A stretch of DNA of 64,000 nt from Laceyella sediminis. Its GTDB lineage: Bacteria > Bacillota > Bacilli > Thermoactinomycetales > Thermoactinomycetaceae. Every line of letters begins with the position of its first letter. Positions within the stretch are counted from its first letter, which is position 1. This document shows positions 27,367-39,973 of the stretch, in pieces. Position numbers and translations under genes: made by a program. Location of the stretch: contig NZ_PVTZ01000009.1 in NCBI RefSeq assembly GCF_003003125.1, forward strand, positions 1 to 64,000. Direction: 5' to 3'. The notes under the pieces are model-generated. The model did not search any database, had not been told where the DNA came from, and was given only the letters and a program-made list of their open reading frames with translations.

Positions 27367-27597
27367 ATGGCCATTTATTATGTATGTCGTCATTGCCGCC
27401 TGCCGCTGGGTCATATCGCGGACGGGCAAGCCACTGAATCACAATTGGGCTTTGATCAGTTGACCCCGGAAGAGCGGAAAGATATAATAACCAATGATGC
27501 GGCCGGAAATCAGGTGGTGAATATCACCTGTGAGTCGTGCCAACAAGTGTTGGAATCACATCCGGAGCGTGTATTGTATCCTTCTCTCTATCATTAA
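27367..27597 (+). CDS. fin: Anti-sigma-F factor Fin (YabK)
   Basis: A 76-residue zinc-binding protein that in B. subtilis inhibits sigma-F and so helps the forespore move on to sigma-G. Two CxxC pairs are present: CRHC near residue 7 and CESC near residue 58, with GFDQLTPEERKDII between them as in the family. ATG at 27367 follows AGGAGG. Its own forespore-type promoter lies 31 bases upstream. The window encodes two such sporulation anti-sigma factors, Fin and CsfB. Confidence 0.93.
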   Translation: MAIYYVCRHCRLPLGHIADGQATESQLGFDQLTPEERKDIITNDAAGNQVVNITCESCQQVLESHPERVLYPSLYH

Positions 27598-27717
27598 CAA
27601 TCGTTCACACGCGCATGATTAGATACCTGATTTTTTTCTGATAAATTAGAAAAAGAACGGCCTTGGCTGTTGCTAGCTGAGGCTTCTTTTGTATTGAATA
27701 TGTCAGAGGAGGAACGT

Positions 27718-31249
<3,532 letters not shown>

Positions 31250-31260
<11 letters not shown>

Positions 31261-32248
31261 ATGGGTCAAACGAACGGCAACCATCTTATTGGCGAGTGCG
31301 CTGGTATTAACCGGATGCAGCGGGGCCAAAGAAGAAAAGCAAGACGACAAGAACAACACAAGCCAAGCCCCAGCTGAATTTAAACCCTTGCCAACGAACA
31401 GCGATAAAGTGGTTGCAGAGTATAAGGGAGGGAAGGTCACAGAAGCCGAACTCCACCGTTACATCAATATTGTGGCCTTTTTGGACCCTCAACTTGCGAT
31501 GATGATGGGATCGATGAAAGATCAAGAGAAGAAGATCAAAACCGAATTGTCCAAAGAAGTGGCGGCGCGGAAATACATGGCTGGATTGGTCAAAGATGAT
31601 GCTTCCTATCAGAAAAAGACCGAAGAGACCATGAAAGAAATCGAAGGCTCCTTCAAAAACCAACCCCAATCGCAACAAGGCGGGCAAAAACAACCGAAAA
31701 GCCTGGATGAAGCGATCAAGGGCAAAGGATTTACCAAAGATGAACTGAAAGACTTCTTCTACAACTTTCACAGAGTGGATGCATACTACAACGAACAGTT
31801 GAAAGATGAGAAATACGATTGGGTGAAAGTGCAACACATCCTGGTTTCTGTCAATGACGGACAAGCAGGGCAGCAAGGGCAGGCGAAACGGACCGACGCC
31901 GAAGCGAAGAAACGCGCTGAAGAAGTGAAACAGAAGCTGGAAAAAGGCGGCGACTTCGCCAAATTGGCCAAGGAATACTCTGACGACCCCGGTTCTAAAA
32001 ACAGCGCGGGGATGATTGAAGGTTCGGCTGACCAATTCGTACCGGAATTCGCAAAGGCTTCTAAAGAAATGCCGTTAAATGAAATCAGTGATCCGATCAA
32101 AACCAGCTACGGCTATCATGTGTTGAAGGTGTTGGAGCGCAAAAAAGAACCGCTGGCGACAGCCGACGACCAAGTAAAACAACCAAAGAAACAAGAAGTG
32201 TACGAATCGGTGGTCAAAGAGATCGGATTTAAGTCCCTGTTGAAATAA
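31250..32248 (+). CDS. prsA: Foldase lipoprotein PrsA
   Basis: A parvulin-type peptidyl-prolyl isomerase that helps secreted proteins fold outside the membrane. The 332-residue protein has a lipoprotein signal with lipobox LTGC (lipidated C23), a charged SurA-like N-domain, and a rotamase domain at about residues 195-305 (VQHILVSV, YSDDPGSKNSAGMI, SYGYHVLKV). ATG overlaps the mfd end, with AAAGGAG upstream, so translation is probably coupled. It occupies a different place from prsA in B. subtilis. Confidence 0.92.
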
Positions 32249-32325
32249 AGGAAGGTTGCCAGGACGACTGGTGGCGACATGCAGGGTGACGTTTGCTGTG
32301 CAAGCGGTGGATGACCCTGCGGGGA

Positions 32326-32370
32326 AGAGAGGGGCGGCTGAAGCGTGTTGAGTCAGCCGTCTCTCTTTTT
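32326..32370 (+). terminator. Intrinsic terminator after prsA
   Basis: GGCTGA (32335-32340) and TCAGCC (32353-32358) form the inner stem, extended by GAGAG/CTCTC, then TTTTTT. A GCAGGGT/ACCCTGC hairpin (32281-32320) precedes it. Confidence 0.88.
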
Positions 32371-32462
32371 TGCGCAAAGGGCATGGAAAACACAAACATT
32401 GGCGCCAGGCTCCTTTTGCCAGCTAGTTCAAAGGGAGGCAACTTCCTGTTTTTTTCTTTATG

Positions 32463-32499
32463 AACGGACCTCATCACAGATGGGGAGCCGTTTTTTTTA
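32463..32499 (+). terminator. Second terminator-like hairpin upstream of spoVT
   Basis: AACGG (32463-32467) pairs with CCGTT (32488-32492), with internal CCTC/GGGG pairs, followed by eight Ts. Confidence 0.75.
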
Positions 32500-32513
32500 T
32501 GTATGTTATTGTC

Positions 32514-32543
32514 GTATAAACTTTTGGAAGCAGAACAATACTA
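32514..32543 (+). promoter_or_regulatory. Sigma-G-type promoter of spoVT
   Basis: GTATA (32514-32518), a 15-bp spacer and AACAATACTA (32534-32543), whose AATACTA core resembles forespore -10 boxes. spoVT is sigma-G controlled in B. subtilis. Confidence 0.55.
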
Positions 32544-32658
32544 TGGGCGGTAGGACAAATTCAACCAAATTAGGTGATACTTCCTATCTCCAACAAAGGA
32601 ATCATAAGTGAAGTGCTGGAGTTTTGCATAACATCAGATGAAAGAGAGGAAGTTTCCT

Positions 32659-33201
32659 ATGAAAGCAACCGGCATCGTGCGTCGGATCGATGATCTCGGC
32701 CGTGTGGTGATACCCAAGGAAATTCGTCGGACGCTTCGGATTCGGGAGGGGGATCCGCTTGAGATTTTTGTTGACCGCGACGGTGAAGTGATTCTGAAAA
32801 AGTATTCACCTATCGGTGAATTGGGGGATTTTGCCCAAGAATACGCTGAATCCCTTTATGAAAATATTCAATACGCCACAGTGATCTGTGACCGGGACAG
32901 CGTGATCGCTGTAGCGGGCGCTTCCAAAAGGGAATATTTAGAAAAACCGATTGGAGACACCGTGGAAGCGTGCATGGAGCAACGGCGCACCCATCTTGAA
33001 AGCAATCCGTTGACTGTGGAATTGTTCAAAGGCTTGACTGAAGAATACCAATCCTATGTGGTGGTTCCAATCAATGCAGGCGGGGACCCCATCGGCGCGG
33101 TGATCATTTTCACCAAGAAAGAAGGGGAACGCTTGGGAGAGTTGGAAGTGAAGTTGGCCAGCACCGCAGCTTCCTTCCTTGGAAAGCAGATGGAACAATA
33201 G
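32659..33201 (+). CDS. spoVT: Stage V sporulation regulator SpoVT
   Basis: A forespore transcription factor that tunes sigma-G genes. The 180-residue protein has an AbrB-type DNA-binding domain (residues 1-50, KATGIVRRIDDLGRVVIPKEIRR) and a C-terminal GAF-like domain (about 55-178). ATG at 32659 follows AGAGAGGAAG; an in-frame ATG at 32638 lacks a ribosome site. It is the second AbrB-fold regulator in the window and shares its N-terminal sequence closely with AbrB at 9810. Confidence 0.96.
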   Translation: MKATGIVRRIDDLGRVVIPKEIRRTLRIREGDPLEIFVDRDGEVILKKYSPIGELGDFAQEYAESLYENIQYATVICDRDSVIAVAGASKREYLEKPIGDTVEACMEQRRTHLESNPLTVELFKGLTEEYQSYVVVPINAGGDPIGAVIIFTKKEGERLGELEVKLASTAASFLGKQMEQ

Positions 33202-33217
33202 CTTCGACTTTTGACTG

Positions 33218-33240
33218 GCAGGTGAATAAACCTGCTTTTT
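33218..33240 (+). terminator. Intrinsic terminator after spoVT
   Basis: GCAGGT (33218-33223) pairs with ACCTGC (33230-33235), then TTTTTC. Confidence 0.85.
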
Positions 33241-33241
33241 C

Positions 33242-33270
33242 TTTGCCAACCTTTTGCGCTCTTGTATAAT
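33242..33270 (+). promoter_or_regulatory. Probable promoter of the SpoVB-like gene
   Basis: TATAAT (33265-33270) is perfect; the -35 (TTTGCC, 33242-33247) at 17 bp is weak. Confidence 0.45.
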
Positions 33271-33302
33271 GAATAGCAATGTGACGTGAAGGGGGAGGCA
33301 AG

Positions 33303-34925
33303 ATGTCCAAGGCGGAGCGATCTTTTGTCCGCGGCGCGGCCATTTTGGGGTTGGCTGCGTTGATCAGCAAAATCTTGGGGGCCGTCTACCGCGTTCCCTA
33401 TCAAAATATAACCGGCGATGAAGGCATGTATGTGTATCAGCAAGTGTATCCGTTGTACAGCGTTTTGTTGATCCTTGCGACGGCGGGGTTTCCCGCAGCG
33501 ATTTCTAAACTGGTGTCAGAGCGCTTGGCTGAGGGAAATCCGTACATGGCTCGCCGAATTTTTCGCGTGGCTTCCGTCACCTTGCTTTTGATCGGTTGTC
33601 TCTTTTTTGTCATTCTATTCGTGGGGGCGGAAACCATCGCTGGCTGGATGGGAAGCCGCCAGTTGTTGACCATGCCGATTCAGTCTGTATCATTTGCGCT
33701 GATTATCGTGCCCTTTTTGTCGGCGATCCGGGGGTATTTTCAAGGTCAGCAAAACATGTTGCCGACCGCTGTTTCGCAAGTTATGGAGCAGTTGGTACGG
33801 GTGGTGACGATCTTGGTCGCCGCTTGGTATTTCACGGAGGCGGGATTCGGTTACGTTTATGCCGGGGCTGGCGCGGTGTTTGGTGCGACAACCGGAGCGG
33901 TCGCCGCTTTGCTCATCCTGATGGTGTATTGGAAGCGACATGCCACACCCGTACGACCGGAACCGGTGGCCATGACAGCCGCGGACCCATCCACCAAACA
34001 GCTGGTGGTGCGCATCTTGGTTTTGTCGATTCCCATCGGCATCGGGGCGTTGGTCTTGCCGTTGTATTCTTTGGTGGATTCTTTCACGGTTGGGAACCTG
34101 CTGGCTGAATCCGGTTGGGCAATGGATGAGGTGATCACAGAAAAAGGGGTATTTGACCGGGGGCAACCCCTGATTCAGTTCGGCTCCTTTTTCGCTACTG
34201 CCATTGCTTTATCGATTGTTCCGGCGATTGCTGAAGCCAAGACCGCGGGATACATGGAGGAAGCCAGCATGCGCGCGTCTTTGGCTTTGCGCCTGACTTG
34301 GCTGTTTGGTTTGCCAGCGTCGGTCGGTCTAGCTGTGATCGCTCTACCCACCAATGTGATGCTGTACAAAGACGGTGCTGGCTCGGATGCGTTAGCTATT
34401 TTGGCTTTTACCATCCTGTTTTCAACGCTCAGCCTCACGTCGGCTGGTGTTTTGCAAGGATTTGACCGGGTTGTCTTGCCTGCACTCCATTTGTTGTTGG
34501 GAGTGGGGGTCAAATTGGCAGGCAATCTGTGGTTGGTGCCGCTGTGGGACATTCGCGGTGCTGCTTTGGCCACTACGGTCGCTTATGCGCTTGTTGCCGG
34601 ACTCAACCTTTGGGCGTTGAGACGGCACTTGCGAGGGGCGCTCTGGGAGCATTTTCGCTTCGGCCGTAGCTTGTGGGCGGCATTGTGGATGGCTGTCGCT
34701 GTGGGTGGCGTTAAGATCGGATTGGAGACGGTGTTGGTGCCTGTGTTGGAGTATCGGTTGGCTATGGCTGTTACCGCACTGGTTTCTGTCATGGTAGGTA
34801 TGCTGGCCTATCTCTGGGCTGCGTTTCGCTTTGGGGTGTTGACGCGGGAGGATCTGGAGAAGGTGCCGAAGTTGAAAGCCAAAGTGCTTCCGCTGTTAGA
34901 TCGGTTGCATTGGTTGCGCATTTGA
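33303..34925 (+). CDS. yabM: SpoVB/YabM-type polysaccharide flippase
   Basis: A 540-residue MOP-superfamily membrane transporter with about fourteen membrane segments. The N-terminal VRGAAILGLAALISKILGAVYRVPYQNITGDEGMY pattern is typical of SpoVB-like lipid-linked oligosaccharide flippases, related to MurJ; in B. subtilis the gene here is yabM. The substrate is probably a lipid-linked sugar precursor for the wall or cortex, an inference from family. ATG at 33303 follows GGGGGAGG. It is followed by yabN as in B. subtilis. Confidence 0.9.
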   Translation: MSKAERSFVRGAAILGLAALISKILGAVYRVPYQNITGDEGMYVYQQVYPLYSVLLILATAGFPAAISKLVSERLAEGNPYMARRIFRVASVTLLLIGCLFFVILFVGAETIAGWMGSRQLLTMPIQSVSFALIIVPFLSAIRGYFQGQQNMLPTAVSQVMEQLVRVVTILVAAWYFTEAGFGYVYAGAGAVFGATTGAVAALLILMVYWKRHATPVRPEPVAMTAADPSTKQLVVRILVLSIPIGIGALVLPLYSLVDSFTVGNLLAESGWAMDEVITEKGVFDRGQPLIQFGSFFATAIALSIVPAIAEAKTAGYMEEASMRASLALRLTWLFGLPASVGLAVIALPTNVMLYKDGAGSDALAILAFTILFSTLSLTSAGVLQGFDRVVLPALHLLLGVGVKLAGNLWLVPLWDIRGAALATTVAYALVAGLNLWALRRHLRGALWEHFRFGRSLWAALWMAVAVGGVKIGLETVLVPVLEYRLAMAVTALVSVMVGMLAYLWAAFRFGVLTREDLEKVPKLKAKVLPLLDRLHWLRI

Positions 34926-34973
34926 GGAATTCTGAAGTGATGTTGATTGAATGAAACGGGCAGGAGGGGAATC

Positions 34974-36446
34974 ATGAACGGGAAAATCGTGGTTGTCGGT
35001 CTGGGCTTTGGCGATGAGAATGGATTGACGCTGGGGACGCTGGCCGTGCTGGAACGCGCTGACCGAGTATTTTTGCGTACAGAGCGGCATCCGGTTGTTT
35101 CATGGTTGCGCGAACGGGGAATCCAATATGTCAGTTTCGATGACGTGTATGAGAAGCATGCCCGGTTTGAAACGGTGTATGAAGAAATAGCGGAACGCTT
35201 GCTGGCCTATGCAGAGGAGGGCGGCACAGTCGTTTATGCGGTGCCGGGGCATCCCATGGTGGCTGAACGGACGGTGCAATTGCTTCTGGATGCAGAAGGG
35301 ATTGCGGTGGAAGTTCACGGGGGAACCAGTTTTTTGGATGCGATGTTTGCCAGCTTGAAGCTGGACCCCATTGAAGGGTTTCAATTATTGGATGGCAACG
35401 ATCTCAGCGCTTCCCGGTTGGACCCGCGCACTCACGTGTTGATTGGGCAAGTGTATGACCGCTTGGTCGCTTCGGATGTCAAGTTGACGTTAATGGATGT
35501 GTATCCAGATGAACATCCGGTGACCATCGCCACTGCATGCGGTGTTCCTGGCTTGGAGAAGCTGACTACCCTTCCATTGTATGAGCTGGATCATGGTGAG
35601 TGGTTTACTGATCTGACTTCCGTTTATGTACCGCCCGTCACTGATGAACGGGCGCTCTATCGCCAATTTTCCACCTTGGTGGATGTGATTGCGACGCTCA
35701 GAAGCCCGGAGGGATGCCCATGGGATCGCAAACAAACCCATGAGAGCTTGCGCCGGTATCTCATCGAGGAAGCGTATGAATTTTTGGAAGCAGTCCATGA
35801 CGGGGATGAAGAGGCGATGGCGGATGAACTGGGGGACATTTTGCTTCAAGTGATGTTGCACGCGCAAATCGCCAGTGAAGAGGGAACGTTTGACATTTTT
35901 GAAGTGATCAGTCGCCTCAATGACAAAATGGTTCGCCGCCATCCCCATGTTTTTGGCGAAGCGCAAGCGGATACCGCGGAAGAAGTGAAGGCGAATTGGG
36001 AACAGATCAAAGCGAAAGAGCGGGAAGGGGAAGCCGAGCCTCCTTCGGTTCTCGGTCAGGTGAATGAGGCGCTACCTGCGTTGCTGTTGGCTTACCAACA
36101 ACAGAAAAAAGCCGCTAAAGTAGGGTTTGACTGGGAGCAGATGGACGAGGTATTCGACAAGGTGCGAGAAGAACTGGATGAGTTGGGGCGCGCCGAAACG
36201 GCAACGGAGCGCGAAGAAGAGTTGGGAGATTTGCTGTTCGCTCTCGTCAATTTGTCCCGCTTCCTTAAAGTAGATCCGGAGTTGGCTCTGATCAAATCAT
36301 GCCAGAAGTTTGCTCGCCGGTTTCGGTACATTGAAGAGCGGGTGCGTAGCCAAAATCGTGCGTGGCCGGACGTGTCACTCGCGGAAATGGACGCGTGGTG
36401 GAATGAGGCCAAACGGGAAGAAAAGGGGAATCCCAGGAAAGAATGA
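34974..36446 (+). CDS. yabN: Tetrapyrrole-methylase/MazG fusion protein YabN
   Basis: A 490-residue fusion. The N-terminal ~220 residues form a SAM-dependent tetrapyrrole methylase-type domain (KIVVVGLGFGDENGLTLGT, AVPGHPMVAE). The C-terminal part is a MazG nucleoside triphosphate pyrophosphohydrolase with metal-binding EEAYEFLEAV and ELGDIL, then a second, weaker MazG repeat near ELGDLLFALV. The MazG part should remove damaged NTPs; the role of the methylase part is unknown. ATG at 34974 follows AGGAGGGGA. Length matches B. subtilis YabN. Confidence 0.93.
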   Translation: MNGKIVVVGLGFGDENGLTLGTLAVLERADRVFLRTERHPVVSWLRERGIQYVSFDDVYEKHARFETVYEEIAERLLAYAEEGGTVVYAVPGHPMVAERTVQLLLDAEGIAVEVHGGTSFLDAMFASLKLDPIEGFQLLDGNDLSASRLDPRTHVLIGQVYDRLVASDVKLTLMDVYPDEHPVTIATACGVPGLEKLTTLPLYELDHGEWFTDLTSVYVPPVTDERALYRQFSTLVDVIATLRSPEGCPWDRKQTHESLRRYLIEEAYEFLEAVHDGDEEAMADELGDILLQVMLHAQIASEEGTFDIFEVISRLNDKMVRRHPHVFGEAQADTAEEVKANWEQIKAKEREGEAEPPSVLGQVNEALPALLLAYQQQKKAAKVGFDWEQMDEVFDKVREELDELGRAETATEREEELGDLLFALVNLSRFLKVDPELALIKSCQKFARRFRYIEERVRSQNRAWPDVSLAEMDAWWNEAKREEKGNPRKE

Positions 36447-36528
36447 AGGGTTTTCCTTCCGTTCGAAGAATTGTTCATAATATGGACAAATAAATGAGAC
36501 AAGTTTGTGACAGCTGAGGTGACGACAG

Positions 36529-36810
36529 ATGCGATTAGATAAGTTTCTTAAAGTGTCCCGATTGGTGAAAAGACGGACGCTGGCCAAAGAGGTGTGCGAC
36601 CAGGGCCGGGCCGAGGTGAACGGCAAACCGGCCAAAGCGGGTACTACGGTCGCGATCGGCGATGAGATCAGCATCCGTTTCGGCAACAAGCGGGTGACGG
36701 CGAGAGTGGAGAAGTTGCAGGAGAACGCCAAAAAAGAGGATGCGGGCAATATGTTCACTATTGTGCGCGAAGAACCGTTGAAAGCGGAAGAAGCGCCGCT
36801 TGAGTTCTAA
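36529..36810 (+). CDS. rqcP: S4-domain protein RqcP (YabO)
   Basis: A 93-residue S4 RNA-binding protein. RqcP works with RqcH on stalled 50S subunits to add alanine tails in ribosome-associated quality control. The S4 motif is complete: MRLDKFLKVSRLVKRRTLAKEVCDQGRAEVNGK. An acidic tail follows. GAGGTGACGACAG precedes ATG. It leads the rqcP-yabP-yabQ-divIC cluster, conserved in spore-formers. Confidence 0.94.
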   Translation: MRLDKFLKVSRLVKRRTLAKEVCDQGRAEVNGKPAKAGTTVAIGDEISIRFGNKRVTARVEKLQENAKKEDAGNMFTIVREEPLKAEEAPLEF

Positions 36811-36858
36811 TTTCTGACCTTTGTCCATATCATGTACCATGGGAAGGGGGTACCTGAT

Positions 36859-37149
36859 ATGACGGAGGATTTGCATGGCCAGCCTAGGCATGAAATCGTG
36901 CTGACCAATCGCAATGTGATGGAAGTTAGCGGTGTTGTTCGCGTTGAGAGCTTTGACAGCGAGGAGTTCTTATTGCAAACCGACTGCGGCTATCTCGGCA
37001 TCCGTGGACAAGACCTCCACATAAAGAATTTGGATCTCGATCAGGGACGGGTCGCGATAGAGGGGCAGATCATGGACATGAGCTATTTAGATGTCCATCT
37101 GCCTGCTAGCGAGAAGGCGAAAGGGCTGCTGGGGCGGATTTTCAAGTGA
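36859..37149 (+). CDS. yabP: Sporulation protein YabP
   Basis: A 96-residue YabP, needed for sporulation in B. subtilis and made in the mother cell. The HEIVLTNRNVMEVSGVVRVESFDSEEF pattern and GYLGIRGQDLHIKNLDL are characteristic. ATG at 36859 has AAGGGGG 8 bases upstream. The stop codon overlaps the GTG of yabQ, so the pair is translationally coupled. No sigma-E promoter was identified with confidence. Confidence 0.93.
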   Translation: MTEDLHGQPRHEIVLTNRNVMEVSGVVRVESFDSEEFLLQTDCGYLGIRGQDLHIKNLDLDQGRVAIEGQIMDMSYLDVHLPASEKAKGLLGRIFK

Positions 37150-37721
37150 CTCTGGCTACGCAATGGACCACGATGGGCCTGATGCTGGGGTCCGGCATCC
37201 TCATTGGCGTCATTCTCGATTTTTACCGTGTAGTTACCCAACGCTTTCGGCTTAAACGGTGGATCGTCTCCCTGATCGATCTCCTGTATTGGATGGTTTC
37301 CAGTCTGCTTGTGTTTGGCTTGTTGTTGTGGAGCAATTGGGGTGAACTGCGCTTTTATTTGTTCATCGCAATCTGCCTCGGGTTTTTGCTCTACTTCAGG
37401 TGGTTTTCGCACATGGTCATCCGTTTCATCCGTGTGCTGTTCCAATTGGTGGAATGGGTGATTCATTTTCTTGGGCAAGCCGTTTACACGGTGGTGTACA
37501 TTCCATTATCATTTATGGCGCGATGCCTCTGGACCTGTGCGCGGACGTTGGCACGGGGGGCTTGGACCTTGGCTAGATGGATATGCCTGCCGCTAGCTTG
37601 GCTCTTAGGCCCGCTCGTCCGTCCGTTGTGGAGGCGGATGCGGCCGCACGTGGATCAAGCGCGCTCCTTCCTTCGCCGGTTTGGGGCGTGGTGGAAAAAG
37701 AAAAGAGAAAAAGGTGGATAA
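37146..37721 (+). CDS. yabQ: Spore cortex membrane protein YabQ
   Basis: A 191-residue YabQ, a membrane protein required for cortex formation. Four to five hydrophobic segments lie in residues 1-130, starting with TMGLMLGSGILIGVILDFYRV. The C-terminal 60 residues are rich in tryptophan and arginine and end very basic, longer than in many relatives. GTG start overlaps yabP; divIC begins one base after its stop. Confidence 0.9.
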   Translation: MTLATQWTTMGLMLGSGILIGVILDFYRVVTQRFRLKRWIVSLIDLLYWMVSSLLVFGLLLWSNWGELRFYLFIAICLGFLLYFRWFSHMVIRFIRVLFQLVEWVIHFLGQAVYTVVYIPLSFMARCLWTCARTLARGAWTLARWICLPLAWLLGPLVRPLWRRMRPHVDQARSFLRRFGAWWKKKREKGG

Positions 37722-37722
37722 T

Positions 37723-38094
37723 ATGCCTTTTCAGCGTTCGCGCGATAATATCTTGACATTTAAACGGAAAGTGGTAAAAGAGAAAGGACATGAGGAGCGG
37801 AAACAACCGCTTCATCCAGCCGTTCGGCGCCGGCGGATGATCTGGCTCGGAGTCATGGTCACGATCTTCTGTTGGTGCGTGGTGGAGCTGATTATCCAGC
37901 AAAACCGCATTTGGGACAAAGAAGAGGCATTGGCGGCCAAACGGCAGGAGTTGGCGGAAGCGAAAAGGAAAACGGCCCACATCAACGCGGAGATCAAAAA
38001 GTTACACCGCAAGGATTATCTGTTAGAATTGGCTCACAAAATGGGATATAGCAAACCGGGTGAACAAATATATTCATTGCCGGACAAGCGGTGA
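37723..38094 (+). CDS. divIC: Septum formation protein DivIC (FtsB-like)
   Basis: A 123-residue single-pass division protein that joins DivIB and FtsL in the divisome. A basic cytoplasmic N-terminus precedes one membrane segment (about residues 46-66, MIWLGVMVTIFCWCVVELII) and an extracytoplasmic coiled coil (ALAAKRQELAEAKRKTAHIN), then LELAHKMGYSKPGEQIY, the family's C-terminal signature. ATG follows AAAGGTGG. The S1-domain gene yabR, normally next, is absent. Confidence 0.93.
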   Translation: MPFQRSRDNILTFKRKVVKEKGHEERKQPLHPAVRRRRMIWLGVMVTIFCWCVVELIIQQNRIWDKEEALAAKRQELAEAKRKTAHINAEIKKLHRKDYLLELAHKMGYSKPGEQIYSLPDKR

Positions 38095-38323
38095 TAGGGC
38101 CGCCTCATCTGCTTTCATTCGCCCGATGTGCTTCTGCCGCGCTCTTTATGCGTGGCGGGGGTGGACCTCTTGTGCGAGAAGACAAGGGGTTATTTTATTT
38201 TGGCAGGAATCAAAAGTACGTAAGTAGAAAATCTAGGCTATAAGCGATTTGGATGAATATTCTGTATGGGATCGGTTTGTTGGCATCAGCAGTGAGAATC
38301 TCCCGATGAAGGGGGTAATGAGG

Positions 38324-39622
38324 ATGCTCCATATCAATCGCGCCCGCTGGTGGGGACTCACCCTTGTCTTTGTCCTCTTTTTCGCTACGCTTGGTCTGGT
38401 TTGGATGGATGAAGGGGAAGAAACGGCACAAGGGCGCAGGGGAAAGGTACTGACAGGCTTAGATATTGTATTGGCCAATCCGGGGATGTTCACTGGGAAG
38501 CGAGTGGGACTGATCACCAATCCGACGGGTATCACCGCCGATTACGAACATAGTTTGGATGCCATGTTGCGCAAGGGCATCCGCGTGACCGAAGTGTACG
38601 GTCCGGAACATGGGGTACGCGGAACAGAACAGGCAGGCGAGACGCCGGGAGAGCTGATCGATCCGAAGACGGGGCTTCCGCTTTCCAACCTGTATGGAAA
38701 AAAGCCGGTGGACATGGTTCCCATGTTCGCGGATGTGGATGTCCTTGTGTTTGACATCCAAGATGTCGGAACTCGTTTTTATACTTACATCTCCACCATG
38801 GCATACGTGATGGAGGCGGCAGCCATTGCCGATAAGCCGCTGTATGTGCTGGATCGCCCCAATCCGCTGGGGGGAGTCCGGGTGGAAGGTCCCGTGTTGG
38901 AAGAGAAGCACAGCTCCTTCATCGGCCTGTTCCCTATCGCCCTGCGGCACGGCATGACGGTTGGCGAGCTGGCAACCTTATTCAATGAGTGGTTTTTCCC
39001 AAAAAGCGGCAAAAAGAAGGTTGATCTCCACGTCGTGAAAATGAAGGGTTGGAGTCGGCAGGAAGCTTACGGGCAGACGGGGCTCCCTTGGGTGATGCCG
39101 TCACCGAATATGCCGACGATAACGACAGCACAAGTGTATCCGGGAACTGGACTGATCGAAGCGACTAATCTGTCCGAAGGAAGGGGAACGACGCGGCCGT
39201 TTGAATTGATCGGCGCCCCTTATGTGGAAGGCTGGAAGTTAGCAGAGGAACTAAATCGGGAACGATTGCCGGGAGTCAAGTTTCGCGAGGCGTACTTCAC
39301 CCCTACTTTTTCCAAACATCAAGGGAAAGCCGTGGGTGGTGTACAAGTGCATGTGGAAGATCCGGCAACGTTTGATCCCATCCTGACGGGACTGGCTATC
39401 ATTGAAAAGGTAAAAAAATTGTATCCGAGCCAGTTTGCGTGGCGCGAATCGGGGGAACCCTATTGGATGGATAAAATGACCGGCACGGAAAAAGTTCGCC
39501 AGCAAATCGACCAAGGGAAATCCGCTAGGGAAATCGTGCATTCCTGGGCGGCAGAACTGAATAAATTCAAAGAACTACGAGAAAAGTACCTTCTCTATCC
39601 GGCACGGGGAATCCCGCACTAA
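38324..39622 (+). CDS. namZ: Exo-beta-N-acetylmuramidase NamZ (DUF1343)
   Basis: A 432-residue DUF1343 protein. The characterised member, B. subtilis NamZ (YbbC), removes terminal MurNAc from wall fragments. An N-terminal membrane anchor or signal (about residues 9-29) places it outside. Conserved blocks are GLITNPTGI, YGPEHGVRG, FDIQDVGTRFYTYISTM, LDRPNPLGG and MPSPNMPT. ATG at 38324 is 8 bases after GAAGGGGG. With the GlcNAc-type PTS at 8 kb it suggests wall-sugar recycling, an inference. Confidence 0.88.
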   Translation: MLHINRARWWGLTLVFVLFFATLGLVWMDEGEETAQGRRGKVLTGLDIVLANPGMFTGKRVGLITNPTGITADYEHSLDAMLRKGIRVTEVYGPEHGVRGTEQAGETPGELIDPKTGLPLSNLYGKKPVDMVPMFADVDVLVFDIQDVGTRFYTYISTMAYVMEAAAIADKPLYVLDRPNPLGGVRVEGPVLEEKHSSFIGLFPIALRHGMTVGELATLFNEWFFPKSGKKKVDLHVVKMKGWSRQEAYGQTGLPWVMPSPNMPTITTAQVYPGTGLIEATNLSEGRGTTRPFELIGAPYVEGWKLAEELNRERLPGVKFREAYFTPTFSKHQGKAVGGVQVHVEDPATFDPILTGLAIIEKVKKLYPSQFAWRESGEPYWMDKMTGTEKVRQQIDQGKSAREIVHSWAAELNKFKELREKYLLYPARGIPH

Positions 39623-39640
39623 AAATATGCCATTTTTTTG

Positions 39641-39669
39641 TTGACATCACTGCGGACGCGTTATATAAT
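39641..39669 (+). promoter_or_regulatory. tRNA operon promoter
   Basis: Perfect TTGACA (39641-39646) and TATAAT (39664-39669) with a 17-bp spacer. Confidence 0.93.
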
Positions 39670-39710
39670 AATCATTGTTCGCAGTGATGATTTCAACCAT
39701 TTTAGAATGT

Positions 39711-39787
<77 letters not shown>

Positions 39788-39794
39788 AATATAT

Positions 39795-39871
39795 GGCGGC
39801 GTAGCTCAGCTGGCTAGAGCGTACGGTTCATACCCGTGAGGTCGGGGGTTCGAGGCCCTCCGCCGCTACCA
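39795..39871 (+). tRNA. tRNA-Met (CAT), probably elongator
   Basis: A 77-base cloverleaf with anticodon CAT in TTCATAC, paired acceptor stem GGCGGCG/CGCCGCT (G1-U72) and encoded CCA. It resembles the elongator tRNA-Met of Bacilli. tRNA-Ile with lysidine also carries a CAT gene anticodon, so identity rests on remembered similarity. B. subtilis has tRNA-Glu in this second place. Confidence 0.88.
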
Positions 39872-39886
39872 AGTGCAAGAGAGGAG

Positions 39887-39929
39887 AAGGCGAGGAAACC
39901 CTATCGTGGGTGGTGCATCGCCTTTTTTT
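39887..39929 (+). terminator. Terminator of the tRNA operon
   Basis: AAGGCGA (39887-39893) pairs with TCGCCTT (39918-39924), with an inner ACCC/GGGT, followed by eight Ts. Confidence 0.88.
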
Positions 39930-39973
39930 TGTGTCATTTTATTGGGATGCATGATAAGCATGGGAGTGGTTGT

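Noticed and set aside
39795-39871. tRNA-Ile2 (lysidine) identity for the second CAT tRNA
   Set aside because: It looks like the Bacillus elongator tRNA-Met; TilS being encoded nearby is normal gene order, not evidence.
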